Shown here piece after piece: positions 1 to 12,757 of a stretch of DNA of 64,000 nt. Position 1 is the first letter of the stretch, and each line of letters opens with the position of its first letter. The position numbers and the translations under genes were made by a program. This DNA is from Lutjanus erythropterus (Eukaryota; Chordata; Actinopteri; Lutjaniformes; Lutjanidae), in NCBI GenBank assembly GCA_020091685.1, contig CM034607.1, forward strand, positions 35,371,461 to 35,435,460. Reading direction: 5' to 3'. Under the pieces are notes generated by a model that was given only the letters and a program-made list of their open reading frames with translations, searched no databases and was not told the origin of the DNA.

Positions 1-233
1 TAGTGAGTAAAGAGCCTGGTTCAAAGACATAAAGCAGATCTATAGAATATCTGAAGCAGCAGTTTGATGGACAGTAATGATGGTTTGGGTTGAAGCTCCT
101 CACTGAAAGTATTGAGCTCTTCAGGCGAGTTTTTGTCCTCCACCTGAACTCCATCATTATCGAAAATCAGCTCATAGCCTGCAGACAGAGCTCTGAGAAG
201 AAACCTGGAGTCTGCAGGAAAACTATGACTGAT

Positions 234-234
<1 letters not shown>

Positions 235-301
<67 letters not shown>
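235..301. repeat. (CA)n microsatellite
   Basis: A pure CA dinucleotide array of about 33 units. The open frames through it on both strands (Thr-His and Cys-Val repeats) come from the array and are not genes. Confidence 0.98.
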
Positions 302-303
<2 letters not shown>

Positions 304-597
304 CTGCAGTCCTGCAGGAGCATCTCTACAAAATGTACAAACACACCAAAACTGAAACTCTCAGCTGAACTCACTGGACACATTTAAAAAATGTTCATTC
401 ACAGAAAGCGGTTTGTCATCAGCAAAATAATTCATGTTATTAGGTTTGATTCACTGTGTTCTGTTGCAGCTTTGAGTTTCTCAAACTTCTGTTACTTTTA
501 AAATATTAACTCCTGTCCAGTTAGAGCCACATATCTCCAAAATGTCAACTTTTTACAAACAAAGAAACCACCCTTGCTTGTCACCCTTGGCCTGTTC

Positions 598-915
598 CAG
601 GGTTTCTGCAGGTTCTTAAAAAGTCTAAAATGCAACAATTTGAGTTTTAGGCTTCAAGATGCTTTAATTACCATTTGGCAGATCTTAAAAAGTGCTTGAA
701 TTATGAAGTGAAAGTTACTTATAGATGTCTTTGGGGGAGTCTTGACCATGTTAGCTTAGTAACAACTAGCCTACAAAACATTGAATTAATAACCATTAAT
801 GCAAATGTACTTTTTTTGGCCAGTATGGACATGAAATAGGTCTTAAATTGCACTCAAACTGGTCTTGAAACAGAAAAGTCTTAAATCTAACTTGTTAAAA
901 TCTGCAGAAACTCTG
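598..915. mobile_element. non-autonomous hAT-like MITE, 318 bp
   Basis: The left end reads CAGGGTTTCTGCAG and the right end reads CTGCAGAAACTCTG, an inverted pair with one mismatch over 14 bases. Inside each end lie related words built on TCTTAAA and AAGTC, as in a palindromic MITE. CAG-type ends are typical of hAT transposons, and similar repeats beginning this way are common in fish. No clear 8-bp target duplication remains, and there is no coding capacity. Confidence 0.7.
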
Positions 916-1372
916 CGCTCTGCTCCAGTGAACGGATGTGTTCTCCTTCGCTGCTCGGCTGCGTCAAAAGCTAGAAAGCGTTTCATTTGACACAGATTTA
1001 ATGTACACCCCCAAGTGCAGGATGAGTCATCAACAGTTTTCTATTGTTTTCTAGGAAAAGAAAAACTCTGAAATACAATTTTAAAAAGTAACTTTACATT
1101 TGTTCTCTGGTAGTTTTGACATTTTTGGGCAGATACTGTTGTATAGATGACATACATATGTGATAAAAAAAAAACAGACATCAACTTTGACTTAATAAGA
1201 ACTTTAATGAGCTTCTGTACCGTCACACACACACAGACAGACACACAAAGAGACACATGGACAGTGATTGTGTAACAATGTTACAGGGTAAAGTGTGACT
1301 GTTGTAAATCATCGTTGTAAAACTGGATTCATTTTTAGCTTCGTCCAGTAACTGAAGTGGGATTATGCAACC

Positions 1373-1374
<2 letters not shown>
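916..1374. other. no gene recognised
   Basis: Apparently unique sequence. It contains only a short imperfect CA/GACA run near 1224-1258. Confidence 0.55.

Positions 1375-1426
<52 letters not shown>
1375..1426. repeat. (CA)n microsatellite
   Basis: A CA array of about 26 units with one AAAC interruption near 1413. Confidence 0.97.
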
Positions 1427-1488
1427 TCTGCAGCCCTCTCTGTGTTTCACCGCCTCTGGTCCCAGACTCCAATCTCATCTTCACCAAT

Positions 1489-1615
1489 CTTCTCCTCTCT
1501 CTCTATTTCTGTCTCCCTCCTCTCTCCGTCTCTCCCTCTCTGTCACTGTTCTCTGTCTTTCTCCTTTTCCTCCCCCCTCCCCTCCCCTCCTCACTCTCTG
1601 TCCCCCTCTGTTGCC
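1489..1615. repeat. polypyrimidine tract
   Basis: About 125 bases almost wholly C and T on the plus strand, including a run of C-rich CCCCTCC words near 1574-1590. It could adopt triplex DNA. The open frames crossing it are low-complexity Ser/Leu/Pro strings and are not credible genes. Beyond it, up to the next array at 2064, nothing is recognised. Confidence 0.8.
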
Positions 1616-2062
1616 ACGGCAGCAGTGTGAAGAGGAGCAATGGAGGGAGGAGGAGGAGGGCGGGTGCGTCGCAGGAGGACCACGAGGTTGTGGAGGGCAG
1701 AAAATGTCATCTCAGTCATGTTGATGAGACAGAAAGAAGAAACCTGATGTGATGTTTGTACATTTGGTGCCAGAAAAGACTAAAATCGAATTTATTGTTT
1801 TAACTGAGACATTGAGAGAAACAGAGGAGCTGTAGCTGAACGCTGGATTACATTTGGTCTGCTCATTTTATTGCTCTTTGCGTTCACACACACTTTGTGT
1901 TTCATTGTGTGTGCAGGTATGAACGCAACCGACAATATCAAACACAAGATGTTCAGTTGTCTCGTTTGTTGCTCAGCAGTGAGACCCGGCCTGAAGCTTT
2001 TCTTTCTGCTGTTGAGTATCGACCGAACCGAAAACTCAAGATTTCAATCTGGCCTCTGGCAG

Positions 2063-2063
<1 letters not shown>

Positions 2064-2098
<35 letters not shown>
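2064..2098. repeat. (CA)n microsatellite
   Basis: A pure CA array of about 17 units. Confidence 0.97.
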
Positions 2099-2101
<3 letters not shown>

Positions 2102-3156
2102 CGCTGCTGTCTGAGCATCCGTCCTAATAATTCATACTCCAAAATCAAAGGTCCGCTGGATATTTACACAGTTTTTACCTCCTCAGATTCGGGCAGATGT
2201 GAGTTGCTGAAACGTGCGTTCCAAAATTCACCTGTTTCCGCAAAATTCAGACGACAGAGAAAGGCTTGTTTTGTCAGTCCAGTTGTGATGAGGAAGTCCT
2301 TCCCAACTTGTCCCAGTTCGTTGCAAACTTTTACAGTCCAGTTGAAACTTCAATTTTGAGTTTAATTGAAGTTCCAGTGGTTTAATTTGGTTTCTTAAGG
2401 GCTTTTTGCTGTTACTGTAATTTCTCCAACGCATTTGAGAGAAGATATTTCTTTAATGTCACAAACTTGATTATAACTAATTTTTGACAAAAGGATGAAG
2501 TTACTGCTTTTTTCATTTGTAGGGCAGAGTTGAGAGACAGTGAAAGCAGATAATTAAAAAAAAAAAAAAGAAGCTAAATCATGCATTATAGTGAATTCTT
2601 TCTGCCTCTTTTGCTGTCCATGAGGACTGTTTACCTGCATGCAACCAAACCTGTGATTGGTCAATACTTAGATTACAAATGGAAACAAATGTTTTTTTCT
2701 CTCCTCTGCCCACTGCTCCGCTTTTCTGTCACCCCTCTCTACTTCCATCACTGTCAGTTTTGTGCTTAGTTGAAGCTAAAGACTGCCGTGCTGTTGCTCC
2801 TGCACTTCTCTGAGTACAGTGACGCAGCTAAAAAAAGACACAGCTGAGAGAGACAGGAGACGTGCAGAGACAGAGGTGACTGACCTCCCTTTACTGGAAT
2901 CAAACCTGGGACTTGGACATTACACGGTGTGCACATCATCGAGGCTGCCTGCTGTTTTTGTCGCAGTTCCTGCTGCAGAGCTCCTCCACTTTCTGTTCTG
3001 TCCGCTGAGGGTTCACACACATTCTGTGGTGTCTTCTGGGAAACGTAGTCACAAAAGCTAATTAGACTGAAGGTCATGTTAAAACAAAGGATCAAACCAA
3101 AAAAACACTCAAGCACAAAATAACTCTGTCACAGCCTGAGCACAAACTATTAGATG
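2099..3156. other. no gene recognised
   Basis: No repeat or coding signal was recognised. A13 lies near 2556. Confidence 0.55.
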
Positions 3157-3300
3157 ATTAAAGGAGCAATGTGTAAAAATTTAGTCAAAATTAGACGTTA
3201 AATAAAACCCCAGTGCTCCCAGTCCAGTCAGAGTCAGCTAATACGGCGCTACTAGCTGCATGAGCTAACTAGCTAATGGCAGCTGCAGTAAATTCAGTAA
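3157..3300 (+). repeat. dispersed fish repeat, AAAGGAGCAATGTGTAA type
   Basis: It opens with TTAAAGGAGCAATGTGTAA, a start I recognise from a short dispersed repeat common in teleost introns, and fades into unique AT-rich sequence. Only one copy lies in the window, so the call rests on recall rather than internal comparison. The right end is approximate. Confidence 0.4.
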
Positions 3301-4505
3301 GTGGACAAAATCTTACAATTCTTATATGTGCTCCTGTAATCAATAAATCAGTCAATAAAAAACATTAAAATGAAAGTGACAATTTTGATCATCTTTTTAT
3401 AATGTAGTTAATTTAAGTAATTCATCAGGTACATTAGAAAACAAACAACAAACTCTTCTTATAGGGATGGAATTATTTTTATGCTTCAGAGACTTTATGC
3501 TAACTTGTGATTAGTACGTTATATGTAACATTTCGTCAGCTAATTACACAAAACACTGGGCCTCATGGAAGAACAATTTTGTCTTCTTATCTTACGAGTT
3601 CATATGAGTGTGTCTGCCTTGTCAAGTTCAGCAAATGCTCAAGTGCACATGCATGGGACTTGTAAATTAGCGTAATTAATATATAATATAAGGCTACACT
3701 TCATGCCCTGCATGTCAGGAGGTGTTCATTTATGGAAACGGGCATCAAAGAGTAAAAACTACCTCTGCTTTCAGAGATCCATAAAGGAAAGTCTGTCATT
3801 TTAACAGCCTCAGAAGTAGAAGCAACTTGCATAAAGCTGCATGTGAAGATATGACCTGACATATTTCATCCTAATGAAATATACAGTCATCGGTGAAAAA
3901 CTTTGGTTTGGATAACAGGTCTGGATCTCCTAAATTGTGTTCATACCTGAAAGAAAATTTAAAATACAAGAAAATTGGTTAATGCAACAAGTTCTCCTAA
4001 ATGACTCACATAGAACCACTTAAGGTTGTTGCATGAGACCAATGTTCTATCTCCATAATATGTCCTCATATTTCAAACTTTCCCTACAATCCCTCAGAAT
4101 GTATTTTCCTTCTCTCTGTCATGACGTGTCTTTACCGAAAGTGAAAGTGTCGACATCTCCGCTACAATAACTGAAGCTTATTCTATTTTTCTCACTTTGT
4201 GAAATCATCTTTGGTTAAAAATACATCAACTTTAGAACCCAGAAAACATGAGAACTGACTGAAAGAGTCGAGGCCTTCACAGTTTTTCTGCTGCTGTAGA
4301 AGAACAAATCAAAACATGAAAGAAAGAGGAGGCAGATTGTATGAATGTAAAAATATTGAACAAATAGTGATGAGATCATATTCAAAGATCATGTTTGTCT
4401 CATTCATCTCACTCAAGTGAGTAATTAAATTGTGAAGCTCAATAAGTTCAAGTGTGTTCATGTCACACTTGTGTTTTCTGTAGCTGTTCGTGCGTGAAGA
4501 CTCTG

Positions 4506-4507
<2 letters not shown>
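3301..4507. other. no gene recognised
   Basis: AT-rich, apparently unique sequence. No coding or repeat signal was seen. Confidence 0.55.

Positions 4508-4538
<31 letters not shown>
4508..4538. repeat. (TG)n microsatellite
   Basis: A pure TG array of about 15 units. Confidence 0.97.
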
Positions 4539-4540
<2 letters not shown>

Positions 4541-4662
4541 TCAGTTCATTTACAGTGACCTTTTCAAGGTAAATGATTCACTTTCTCACTTTTTAATCCT
4601 CACAGGCACAAACATGCGTTCAGAAGGATTCACACCAGTGTTACAATAACACGCCTGTTTGA

Positions 4663-4663
<1 letters not shown>

Positions 4664-4731
<68 letters not shown>
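4664..4731. repeat. (TG)n microsatellite
   Basis: A pure TG array of 34 units, among the longest uninterrupted arrays in the window. Confidence 0.98.
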
Positions 4732-4732
<1 letters not shown>

Positions 4733-5659
4733 CCTCTACTTGCCCCTCACACTATAGACAGCGCATCCTTGCAGCCCTGCAGCTACATATAAAACAGGTC
4801 TTTTATCTGCAGACAGACGTGAACCAAGTCTCAAATCCACTTTCCTCAACGCTTCAGTTTCCAGGTCTCATAATTTCATGGTAAACAGGATGTAATTACC
4901 AAGTAACTTATTTGAAATTTCTTAAAAATAACCCACAAATCTCATGGTGTAGTTTGTGATAATTAGCAAGTATCATTTCCATGTAGCTGGTGGTCATTAC
5001 AAAGCAACATGTTTGAAATTTCTCTGAATTTATCTGCAGATGATTTCATGGTAATTATGTGTCCTTTTCATGCAAGTAGATGGTATTATTTCACATTTTA
5101 TATACAACTTTCTTTGAAATTAACTGCAAATTTACCCCAAATTTCATGGTCAAATATGTGGAAATTATGTTTTGTTTTTTTAAATGACCCCAACAATTTC
5201 TAAATAAGCAAGAGGTATTTAAATGAAAATGACACTTGCATATTATCACATACATAAAATTAAATTTTGTTGTATAATTCAGAGATATTTCATATATGCT
5301 ACATGAAACTACATGAAAATGGTACTTTTAATTATCGCTGGCAGAAAGCCCTGAAGGACAGCTTCTCTCATGTGTGTTTGTAGCATAGGAATTAAGTTAA
5401 TAAATTAAGTTAATTAACTTAAGTTAATTAAATAGTTTGTAGTGTAGTAATACTGGACTAGCAAAATGTGTCAGAAAAGAAAAGTTCACACAGAGGGAAG
5501 GCGATTTGACTTGGACAGGAAAAAGAATATGGTTTCCATGGAGATGAGCCGCTCTGTCTGCTTTGTCTCATACCAGAGTTTCTCAAACTGTTTTACATCT
5601 CGTACCAGTTCAGAAGACGCTGAGCTCTCCGAGCACCATCTAACTGTTCTGTGCTGTTT
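4732..5659. other. no gene; AT-rich with a perfect 22-bp palindrome
   Basis: AT-rich sequence. At 5392-5432 the words TTAAGT and TTAATTAA repeat. Within this, 5410-5431 is a perfect 22-bp palindrome (TTAATTAACTT followed by its exact inverted complement). No gene was seen. Confidence 0.6.
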
Positions 5660-5795
5660 GGTGCTAGCCGCTGCTGTGGACGCAGACCACCAGCACAGTT
5701 CACTGTTGTTCACAAGATTTTCAACATGGCGGCTCTAAACATCGTCCTCCTGATCTGCACTTTTCTCTGTAATAGTTCCCGTTTGGAGTCTGACA
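5660..5795 (+). repeat. dispersed repeat G, copy 1
   Basis: It aligns with 8721-8830. Both carry AGTTCACTGT, then CAACATGGC, a GTCCTCCT block, and TAATAGTTCCC followed by TTTGGAG, with scattered differences. The two copies are about 3 kb apart in the same orientation, which indicates an old interspersed repeat. It has no coding content of its own. Confidence 0.65.
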
Positions 5796-6244
5796 GTAAA
5801 AGAAAAATAAAAGACAGACAAAGTTGTCAGTTGTCTTACATTTTATCTAGTTCTGTTTAAAATTTTGTAGTATTTTGGTTGAACTGTGTGTGTTTTTTTA
5901 ATTTTAAAAAGTATTTCTGACATTCCTCCGTGTACCACTAGAGCCTGAGTTCTTGTTCCATCTAGTGTGTACAGAACCTTTTATTTAATCCTACTGACAC
6001 TGAGGTCTCATTTTCAACAGAGATCTGAGCACACACAGGACATACATCTTAACAAATGTCCTCTTTTTGTGGAGTTAGGAGAGAATCAATGATTTGACTT
6101 TGACACCAGAGACTCTTTTCTCTTAAACGCCTCGGGGGAAACTGTGCTGTGGATTTTAAATCTGACGGCAGTCACACCGAGTTCAGGACCGACCCGAGAA
6201 ACATCACGCAGTTTAAGAAAATCAGGGGAGCGGGTTTGGTAGAT
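5796..6244. other. no gene recognised
   Basis: Nothing recognised. Confidence 0.5.
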
Positions 6245-6357
6245 TAACCTGAGACGCCACGCGGTTTGTAACACAGAACCTTCTGAAAAGTTGTCCTTGG
6301 GGAGGCACTTTCAAAAAATACTTGGCAGGTGATTGGATGAATCATCTGTCTGTCACC
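6245..6357 (-). mobile_element. MITE family B, copy 1
   Basis: Read on the minus strand it runs from ACAGACAGATGATTCATCC, through CCAATCACCTGCCAA and GAAAGTGCC, to GTTACAAACC and CTCAGGTTA. The same order of blocks is found at 54355-54489 and, in part, at 16231-16324. The family has short inverted ends built on ACAGATGGTT. It is non-coding and about 110-130 bp long. I recognise it as a short repeat widespread in percomorph fish. Confidence 0.75.
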
Positions 6358-8607
6358 TTCTATCATTGGCTACCTTCAACCAATTCAGATCAATGGAATT
6401 CAGAAACATCCTTTCTATCAAGAAGTTCACAACATGATTGAATATACAGAACAAACACAGATTATGCATTTATAAAGGCAAAGACGGGACAAAAAAGAAG
6501 AAGAGGAGCTGTGTCTCAGTTCGAGTTCTAACACTTCCTGTTTTGAGTCTATAGGTGCATTTACATTGACACTTACAGCAAAACAAAGCGCACTGCAAGG
6601 ACCCAGATACTGTGCTCAAAAAAGTTCAGTTTGGAGCGATGGACACTTCTCGTCCTCAGTGGTTGCCATCACTTTATAAAGATTTGGTACCCCAGATCAA
6701 ATAATATACATATTGGTGCGTTTTTGTCGTTGATGGAGATTATGGCACATTTTTAACCTCCAGAGAAACAGAGGACAAACAAGAGCAAATAAAATGTATT
6801 TTTAAAAAAATATTAAAAAGATATTCATGTGGTAGTAAATATTTGGTTAATACAATCAAGTCAGTCTCTTGATCTGATGAATCCAGCTGCCTCCTACATT
6901 CCCAAATAAGAAAGATGACAACAAGTATTATTAAAAAAAACATTTTCTCTCATCTTTTGCAACATATGTTAGATATTGATGTTCTGAGAGAGATATATTC
7001 CAACATATATACTATTAGTCAGCTTGGAATAATAATGTTTTCTAAAACAAAACTTTCCAAATTAAAATTCTTGAAAAAAAAACTCATTAAAAATTCCAGA
7101 AAATACAAATTGTGCTTATGTCTAAAGTTTTCTTGCTGAGAACAAGATGTCTCCTGCATCACTCAGTGGACCTGCTTCAGGTTTCTACATCACACTTTTT
7201 AGAAGTTGTAGACTGGACCAGAACTGACTTCCAAACTGGTTGTGAGGCCACAAATCATGCTTGTTGGCCCGCCCCTTAAAATCAGACTTTCAGTGGGAGC
7301 AACTTTCCACTTTGAGGAGATGAAGATGAAAACATCTTTCTAGTGTCAGACTCTGCACATCCATCATTCTGCACGGTGAAGCTCAAACATCCGACGGCAG
7401 GAACAAGAAGAGAAATAACAGGATTTAGTCCGTGTGGTATCTGACAGTCGGCTCAGGCTCCTGCGCAGGTGTTTTTGGGTGAAATTGAAAGTGGAAACAT
7501 GTTGTTGTTTGTCCGCACGGTGCTGGTTTGTGTGTGATGGCAGCAGGGAAGCTGTTTAAATGAGCCGGACAGTTGTGGACAGTTTCTCAGGGTTGTATGC
7601 CAGTTTAGGTTCTGGTGAGAAAATGAAATTCAGATAAAGAAACCAAACGTCTGAGTCATTGTAAAGTTATTCCACATATAAATGTAAAAAATGACCTCCT
7701 GAATATTTCAGTGTTAATGCACCAAACAAGTAATTGTTCAATAGAAAAAATGATTGAAAGGTAATGAAACAACAAAAATTGATCACTGATGATCAAACTC
7801 ACCATCTAGACAACATCTTTAAGGATGTGTTTTTCCTGAGCAGATTTAAGGTGGATCTGATCGACCCGCTGTAGGAGGAGGTCATCAGAGTTTAAAACGG
7901 AGCTGAACATCTTCGGTTGAGTTAAGCTCTGTGAAGAGCTCCTCTCTCCTCCACTCCACCGGCTCTGATTTGATTTGATTTTCAGATTCAGCCTCTCGTC
8001 TCGGCTCTGCAGTCGACTCTCCTGTGTGTGTGCGAGCTGCCGAGTCTCCACGTGTGTGTGTGTGTCTTTTTTTACATTTTCACCTCACTGAGAACCTTCA
8101 ACAGGAGAGGGTGTGAATGTAGATGTGGTTGACGACGCCCCAGAATAAAGGTCTGGGTGGTAGCGAGACGAGAGGAGAAGACGGGATGAGACAAGGAAGA
8201 GGACGGAGAGGACGAGAAAATATAATCCAGAGAGAAGAAAAGAGAAGATTTTGTTCAGACAGAACTGAAGAAGAAAAAGTTGGAGGCTTTTTGATTCCAC
8301 GATTTTCTTTCCTGTCATCCCTTCATCCCTCAGTCCTCCTTCACACCCTCAAGATGTCCAAGAGCACCACCCCTCCACCCAAACACCCCCCACCTCCACT
8401 CTCTGATCAGAGGTGACAGCCCTCTTCTTCACTCCACCCACACAGGAAACTGAAAAAAACAACCAAAAAAAAGATGGAGGAGAGGAAGAAGTTACCTCAC
8501 ATCACCTTTTCCTTCTCATCTTCCTATTTTCACTTTAATATTCTTATTTTGAGAAGGAAAAAAAATCCCCTCAGCGGCTCTTCTTCAGAGCTTATTCCTC
8601 TTCTTCT
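6358..8607. other. no gene recognised
   Basis: Mostly AT-rich unique sequence. A purine-rich stretch lies at about 8155-8275. No exon or mobile element is supported. Confidence 0.5.
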
Positions 8608-8850
8608 CTTAAAGGAACAGCCCAACATTTTCAAAATGGATACTTTCATATGTGTGTGTCCAGTACAGAGGATTTATTTAGTGAATAAATGCTTCAATGG
8701 CATTTTTTAAGCAGCTACTAGCACTAGTACTCAGTTCACTGTCATCCCTTTAATTTCCAACATGGCTGCTTTAAATCCTGTCCTCCTAATGTCCACTTCT
8801 CTTCGTAATAGTTCCCATTTGGAGACACAATCGCAGTGTTTGTGAAGCAT
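8608..8850 (+). repeat. dispersed repeat G, copy 2
   Basis: The core at 8721-8830 aligns with 5660-5795. This copy keeps more of the left side, starting near TTAAAGGAACAGCCC, an opening seen in several fish repeats. The left boundary is approximate. Confidence 0.6.
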
Positions 8851-10209
8851 TTTTATTCTCTTCATTTTACCTCCACAGGCTGCGTCATATTTGAAATGTT
8901 TTCTGTGGACATGTGTCAGAGAGGAGAAGAAGAAGCATACTGGGAGAATTGCTGATTCTGTGTTTGATTTCAGTTATTGAAAATTAAACTCATTGATCTT
9001 TGGCTGGTTGATGTTTGGCTGTTTTAGCAAAGATGTCAACTTTTTTTTAGATCAAAACATCGTCATAACAAACGTTTGTGTACAAGATGTCCATATTAAC
9101 AGTAACACATACTGTAGCCTTTAATGCACATCAAACAAGCACACAGCAACTTGTAATCTGATGCTGCTGCAAAGTGAGTAACCAGACACATTCAGTCCAT
9201 TTTAAAAAACACATGTTCCTGATGAAATGTAAAGCAGATGCAGGTAGAAGCTGCAGAGAGCAGCCAGGCTGTAAGCTGCAGGTGTACAGAAGCGTAGAGC
9301 TGAGGGCTGCAGAGAGACGTCCACCTGTGGAACATGAATATAGGATGTGAGCGGCTTCTGAGGGATTTACTTGAATGTACCTCAGAGGTCCTGAAAGCTC
9401 ACATCAAAGCTGCTGCTCCTCCTTCCTTCACACTCTGCTTGTTGTTTTCTGCCTCCCTGCTGCGATGATTCCTCTTTGCACCTGAATGAACAAAACAAAA
9501 CAAAAAAAAAACCTGAACCTGCACTGCTGGTTACCGTGGAAACGGGAGGCGGGGAGTGTTACAGTAAACCAAACAAAATGCAAACAAATAAAGAAGCATA
9601 TGTTGATTTAAATGGCTGCATCTTTGGAGACTGAGAAGAATGGTGGGTTTCATTTAAAACTGAATGTTCCTGAAGGCCTTTTCAGAACTGAGTGGAAAAT
9701 TACTGATTAATTACACATAGATGCATTTCTGCTATGTGGCATAATTTAAAAAGATGAAAACATCAGAGGAGCAGAGGATACAAATGTACAAATGTGATCT
9801 ATTTCAGATTTTCTTTGGTGTGTTTATACGCTGTAGTTCCTGAACAGATGTGAGTCTTATTCACACCTGTGTTTGCTTCATTGAGAGGTGGAGTTCATCA
9901 TTCTGGAGAAAGAGTGTTGATATTCGAACTCAAGAACCAGATAAAAAGCCTCCACTCCTCCCTTTAATGCTCCTGCAGAAGCTCTGCCTCCCAAATTCAT
10001 GGGCGCACAATATAGAGGCAACAACACGAACGACAACCAGCCTTAGACGGCATGAAAGTGGGCGCAAAACAAACATTATGATGTACAACATCATCAAAAC
10101 TAATGACATGCAAGTACACAAACACAACTTCTAAAAAACAACAGAGTTCAAATGAAAAAACTAGCCAGTCCTGTAGTGTTTTGTTGCCACACAAGAAAAA
10201 AGAAATACA
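8851..10209. other. no gene recognised
   Basis: Nothing beyond short homopolymers, such as the A run near 9500. Confidence 0.5.
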
Positions 10210-10470
10210 TATACATGATTTATTTTGCAATAACATATTTCAGTGTAAAATGTGATGACTTCTCATTTTAACGTGGCATAATTTAAGTTATCACATTATA
10301 AAATGTGTCAGACAAATCGTACATGATTGTAATGAGAAAAGTTTCTTACTATAACGTTTCTATGTTGTAATAACGTGAACATTTCTTGTTATAACATGAG
10401 AAACATCCTGTTAGAACAAAGTTTTTACGTTATGACATGATACTGACCTATTTTTCTTTTCATGCTGTGG
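10210..10470. repeat. degenerate TAACGTGA-type repeats
   Basis: Words such as ATAACGT, TTATAAC, AACGTGA and ATGAGAAA recur every 20-40 bases, partly inverted. This gives a decayed tandem or palindromic repeat. No coding sequence. Confidence 0.5.
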
Positions 10471-11704
10471 CGGCATTATAAAAAGAAGATGGTAGGCTTG
10501 TAGCTAAGCTAACAAGGAAGCTAACATTAATGAGCATAGCAGTTTGTATTATGGATCAGTCCAGATAATTCCACTGTGCTGGCAAACTTTTGGTCTCTGT
10601 GGCTATAAAACTCTTTGCAAATGTTGTTTGGACAAACACCATAACATGCAGCGCACAATGACACAGCAGGTAATGTAGCTAATGTTAGCTAGCTTGCTTG
10701 CTTTACAAGAGGATGAGACTGTTTCTGAGGGTCAACACACCAACTCCTGACAGCGATCCTCACAACTCTCTCAACTACAGAGAACAACGCAACCGAGGTT
10801 GCCAGGTTTGAGGTTTTTCCACGGAACAGGGCTACTTTTGAAGTGTCCCTGCCATCTGAATGAGCCCATTTTGCATGTGAAAGTTATCTATAAATACGCA
10901 TTTATTCATACCTCAGTCCTACAAAACTGACCCCAGATAAGTGTCTACACACACAGACCTGGCATATGTCACACTCACACCCTCATAAACACACACAAAG
11001 AAGATGTGCCTTCGTTCTCTGCCTGTGTACTCTGGTTTTATTGGCCATTAACAGCCAATGAATGCAAGTTTAACGTAAAGATGTTGAATTCTTTAAGGTC
11101 AAAATCAATAGATCTCAAAGATCTACTTTTATTCTGAAAGGCGATCACTTTGTTCATGGATCAGTATTGTTTTTTTATGTTGCTGCTTGTTGAAAGAAAA
11201 GTTGACTGGCAGAACATCCAAGTGTCACCAGAGCAAAGTGTGGAAAATTCATTGGAATAATCACAATCCTGTCAAAACTGATAGGAGAACTTTGATTATT
11301 GAACACATCAGTCACCAGAAGCAGCAGCAGATGATGGAGCATTCACACACATTTTCTTAAGGAAATGAAATATTTCTAGTTAAATTATGTAACACTAAAA
11401 GTGATGCACAAATCATTTAAAACTATGATGCTAGTTAAAGTCACAAAATTCATGTGTGAATTCTGCAAGTGAGAATGAAAATTTCACTCTTCAGTCTGGA
11501 ACCCGTTTCTTTTTTTTGGGAGGAAAAAAAAGCTGAAAATGCAAATAAGCTGAAGGTCTGTGTGAAGTGAAATATGGTGGCAGTTCTGTGCTAATTGTTC
11601 ACATTTGGAGGCATGTGGTGTTTTCCCTCCATCTGTAACTGAGAATTAGATTCGGCTGTGTAATTATATGTAATTTAGTTTAACATTAGCACACTATCAT
11701 TCTC
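10471..11704. other. no gene recognised
   Basis: Includes GCTAAC/GTTAGC-rich stretches near 10500 and 10680, common in fish repeats but not assignable to a family here. Confidence 0.5.
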
Positions 11705-11790
11705 CTGTGTGTGTGTTTGTGTGTGTACGAGCATCTGCACACCACAGCGTGTTTGTATTGTGTGTGTGTGTGTGTTTTTGTATTCATTCA

Positions 11791-11851
<61 letters not shown>

Positions 11852-11870
11852 ATGCATGCGTGTGTGTGTG
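11705..11870. repeat. compound (TG)n microsatellite
   Basis: Three TG blocks separated by unique spacers. The longest is pure over 11793-11850 and continues into CATGCATGCGTG, keeping purine-pyrimidine alternation. Confidence 0.95.
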
Positions 11871-12564
11871 GGCTTAGGCTAATAGCTTCAATAATGCTCC
11901 TCCATGAATCACTTTTGTGTCAGCAGTCGTTTTCTAAAAGGCAGAGCCGCATTTCTCAACTGATGGATGTCTCATTCTGCATCGACAGCTTCAACGCACA
12001 AAAAAATCCTGAGCTTCTTCTTAATGTGAGAGACGCCGCTGTTAAAAAGCTCTCACACTGGAGTCGCAGTGTGAAAGTTAAAACCCTGGATCACCAAACT
12101 GGTTTTGAACAAAGCAGGCACTGGTGCTGAACGTTAAATTCGGATGTTGGATTGTGAGTTTTGGACTCGTCCAGTATGCACATAGTTCATCTTGACTCTA
12201 GGAGGTCCTCATTTGGACCAGAACCTCATTTGTAAACTTGCCAGCACTTTAGCATCTGAGCTTGTGAATGTTGTGCAGAAGCACTATATTAATGTTATTT
12301 TTTCCCAAAGACTGTGTCACAACCATATTCTCACATCTGTTTTCCTTTTTAAACAGAGATATACAACTGCTCACCTTCTGAATTTAAGTTTCTCTCTTTT
12401 ACCAAACTAAGATGTCACTCCTCACACAACTCAGGAGCACCTGTCACTCTGTAGACCATTAGAAAAATAAAATAACAAATATGACCAAAAGTCAGCCAAA
12501 ACAAATCAACCGGCAATGAATTTAGCCCATCGTCCATAGGCAATATAAATTCGTCCAATCACAC
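11871..12564. other. no gene recognised
   Basis: Nothing recognised. Confidence 0.5.
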
Positions 12565-12757
12565 AAATCTAGTGTATGATTTAGTGGCATCTAGCAGTGA
12601 GTTTGCAGATTGCAACCAACTGAATAACCTTCACCTCACCTCCAAGTGTACAGGAGAACCTTCACCCCCCAAAAAAGTAAAAGAAAAACATAAAAAGGCC
12701 GTATCTAGAGCCAGTGTTTGGTTTGTCTGTTCTGGGCCTGTTCTCTAACACAACGGA
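12565..12757 (+). mobile_element. dispersed element C, copy 1
   Basis: It shares with 21441-21675 the blocks GATTTAGTGGCATCTAG, CAGTGAG, the GTAGGAGAA-like word, GAGCCAGTGTTTG and TTGTC followed by a TTC-GGGC motif. I recognise this as a non-autonomous DNA element common in percomorph genomes. The right end is decayed. Confidence 0.7.

Noticed and set aside
90-368. Open frames made of Thr-His or Cys-Val repeats, here and at every CA/TG array
   Set aside because: They are translations of dinucleotide repeats with no non-repetitive domain.
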